From NCBI RefSeq assembly GCF_000934725.1, contig NZ_JYNS01000002.1, positions 434,001 to 498,000 on the forward strand: a DNA stretch of 64,000 nucleotides. Reading direction: 5' to 3'. A program made the position numbers and the translations under genes. The notes below the pieces were generated by a model, which did no database searches, was not told where the DNA came from, and worked only from the letters and a program-made list of their open reading frames with translations. The stretch is from Methyloterricola oryzae (GTDB taxonomy: Bacteria > Pseudomonadota > Gammaproteobacteria > Methylococcales > Methylococcaceae). Below are positions 62,607-64,000 of the stretch, piece after piece (position 1 is the first letter of the stretch; the number at the start of each line of letters is the position of its first letter).

Positions 62607-63560
62607 ATGAGCACCGTCAAACTGCCGGACCGGGAAGTCGTGCTGATCGTCGACGACACCCCCGCGAACCTCAGCCTGCTCACCATCGCCCTGGATCAGG
62701 CCGGCCTGGTGGCCTTGGTGGCCCTGGACGCCTACATGGCGCTGGAACAGCTCAAGCTAATCCAGCCCAGCGTGATCCTGCTGGACCTGATCATGCCGGG
62801 CATGGACGGCTTCGAACTGTGCCGAAGGCTCCAGGCCGACCCCGCGACACGAGACATCCCGGTGATCTTCATGACCGCCATGGACGATACCGAGCACATG
62901 GTGCAGGGATTTTCCGACGGCGCCGTGGATTATGTGGTCAAGCCCGTGCGGCCCACCGAGGTGGTGGCGCGCATCCAGTCGCACCTGCGCCGCTCCCGCC
63001 ACTCGCGGCAAGCGCGCGCCGCCCTGGAAAGCATGGAGCGCGCGGCGGTGGCCCTGGACGCCGAGGGCAATGTGCTGTGGATGACGGACCAGGCGCAGCA
63101 TCTGATGACGCGTAACTACCCGGAGTGCGAGAGCCGCTGCAACCACTGCGGGAGACTGCCGGCTGAACTGGCCGAATGGGCGCGGGTAGCCTTGGCCCAG
63201 GGAACCGAGGCCGTGTGCGGCTTCGGCGTGACCCCGAATGGCGTGCGCATGAACGCCACCATCAAGCCCGACGCGGGTCTGCGCGGCGGTATCCTCTGGA
63301 TCAGCGAGGAAAAGGAGGAGAAAGAAGAGAGACAGGCCTGGGCCATGGACTCGGTGCGCGAGCAGCTTGGCTTGACTGCCCGCGAGGCGGAAATCCTGAT
63401 GTGGGTCGCCTATGGCAAGACCAACCGGCAGATCGGCGAGATTCTGGGCATCAGCCCGCGCACGGTGAACAAGCACTTGGACCACGTTTACATGAAGCTC
63501 GGCGTGGAGACCCGCGCCGCCGCCACCGCCATCGCCATCCGCAACAGCCAGGCGGCTTGA
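62607..63560 (+). CDS. Response regulator with receiver, PAS-like and LuxR-type DNA-binding domains
   Basis: The 317-residue protein has a receiver domain (about 9-125) with phospho-Asp60 (VILLDLIMPGMDG), a middle PAS-like stretch (about 140-235) with cysteines in ESRCNHCGRLP, and a LuxR/NarL helix-turn-helix at the C-terminus (LTAREAEILMWVAYGKTNRQ). It starts 4 bp after the permease-kinase stop, so the two form a cognate pair. The targets should be transport or amidase promoters of this island. The PAS-like middle could bind a ligand or metal. Confidence 0.9.
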   Translation: MSTVKLPDREVVLIVDDTPANLSLLTIALDQAGLVALVALDAYMALEQLKLIQPSVILLDLIMPGMDGFELCRRLQADPATRDIPVIFMTAMDDTEHMVQGFSDGAVDYVVKPVRPTEVVARIQSHLRRSRHSRQARAALESMERAAVALDAEGNVLWMTDQAQHLMTRNYPECESRCNHCGRLPAELAEWARVALAQGTEAVCGFGVTPNGVRMNATIKPDAGLRGGILWISEEKEEKEERQAWAMDSVREQLGLTAREAEILMWVAYGKTNRQIGEILGISPRTVNKHLDHVYMKLGVETRAAATAIAIRNSQAA

Positions 63561-63607
63561 CCGGTTTCTGCCGGGGGTGGCCGCCGAGGGGCAGCACGCG
63601 CCCAATC

Positions 63608-63624
63608 TGCACCACGCCAGTGCA
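63608..63624. promoter_or_regulatory. Consensus NtrC dyad upstream of second permease-kinase
   Basis: TGCACC-ACGCC-AGTGCA fits the full NtrC consensus TGCACY-N5-RGTGCA. A second, weaker TGCAC half-site follows at about 63638. The distance to the predicted sigma-54 start point (about 63769) is some 150 bp, typical for an enhancer. Confidence 0.75.
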
Positions 63625-63742
63625 TCCACGCGGTGAATGCACCGTGGCGCAGCAGGCCCTCGCGACGCCCCCGCCCCCGCCATTCCGTGAAAGACCAGAT
63701 TCCGAGCGCTCTGCTGCGGTTTGTCCGTGGCATTAGCGCAAC

Positions 63743-63758
63743 GGCCTGTTGTTTGCAT
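63743..63758 (+). promoter_or_regulatory. Candidate sigma-54 promoter of second permease-kinase
   Basis: CGGCCTG-TTGT-TTGCA keeps the invariant GG and GC with correct spacing and matches the -12 part TTGCA perfectly; three bases of the -24 part differ. It lies about 100 bp before the gene start and downstream of the NtrC dyad. Confidence 0.6.
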
Positions 63759-63855
63759 GCAATCCCTGCCATAGCGGCCGCAATCCAAGCCGCACCGAAG
63801 GCGCTCATCAGAAAGGCGCTGCCGCAGACAACGATCGCATGAGGAATACCGCTAC

Positions 63856-64000
63856 GTGGGGGCACTGGGTCAGCAGTCCATCGCCAAGATCAGGCGCGAT
63901 TACAACGCCTGGGTCGCCAACGAGACCCTGGAAGACTACGCCCTGCGCTTCACCCCCCGTTCCTTCCGCAAGTGGTCGGAATGGCGGGTGGCCAACACCG
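63856..64000 (+). CDS. Second NCS1-permease-kinase paralogue, N-terminus only (3' end cut by window)
   Basis: Only 48 codons are visible, from a GTG with GAGGAA at good spacing to the last base. The peptide contains RRDYNAWVANETLEDYALRF then FRKWSEWRVANT. These match the start of the permease-kinase at 59225 at 28 of 37 aligned residues (my count by eye). Whether the kinase half is also present cannot be seen. It has its own predicted NtrC/sigma-54 control, unlike the first copy. Confidence 0.8.
   Translation, partial: MGALGQQSIAKIRRDYNAWVANETLEDYALRFTPRSFRKWSEWRVANT

Overview
The window is a high-GC gammaproteobacterial chromosome segment. The evidence is the gene order serC-serA-pheA-hisC-tyrA-aroA-cmk-rpsA-ihfB-lapA-lapB, typical RelA, RlmJ and type II NADH dehydrogenase proteins, and sigma-54/NtrC-style promoters. 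A large secreted multihaem cytochrome c with a Thr-Pro linker recalls the surface cytochromes of methanotrophs of the Methylococcaceae, but that placement is only a guess.

Layout. (1) 1-10.4 kb is a housekeeping run, all on the + strand: serine biosynthesis, aromatic amino acid/shikimate and histidine enzymes, cytidylate kinase, ribosomal protein S1, IHF-beta, and the LapA/LapB regulators of LPS synthesis. (2) 10.4-21.8 kb is a mixed region: a GH114-like secreted protein, an unknown protein, a glycosyltransferase-like protein, RlmJ, a DUF502 membrane protein, NDH-2, a CHAD protein, RelA and a GGDEF diguanylate cyclase. (3) 21.8-28.2 kb looks richer in A+T by eye. It holds a nine-haem cytochrome c and a divergent TldD/TldE-like pair. 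It is followed by wecB. (4) 29.6-64 kb is a nitrogen-scavenging island. It contains a minus-strand run (outer-membrane porin, UrtABCDE urea ABC transporter, HupE/UreJ, UreDABCEFG urease), a plus-strand allophanate/carboxybiuret operon (AtzF, AtzG-like, AtzE, AtzH-like, GntR regulator), a biuret-hydrolase-like cysteine hydrolase with an NCS2-type permease, and a minus-strand formamidase cluster (second Urt-type ABC transporter, FmdA, FmdB). At the right end lies a remarkable sensor gene in which an NCS1-type permease is fused to a hybrid histidine kinase. A LuxR-type response regulator follows it, and then the start of a second, paralogous permease-kinase that runs off the window.

How it works together. 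Urea and short amides would cross the outer membrane porin and be taken up by two ABC systems. Urease, formamidase and the biuret-allophanate route then release ammonia. Near-consensus sigma-54 promoters lie upstream of atzF, the biuret-hydrolase-like gene and the second permease-kinase. Consensus-type NtrC dyads sit upstream of the last two. A pair of matching operators (CTTGTATACAAG and CTTGGATACAAG) flanks the atz operon that encodes a GntR/FCD repressor. The permease-kinases are the best candidates for a little-described nitrogen-compound sensing system.
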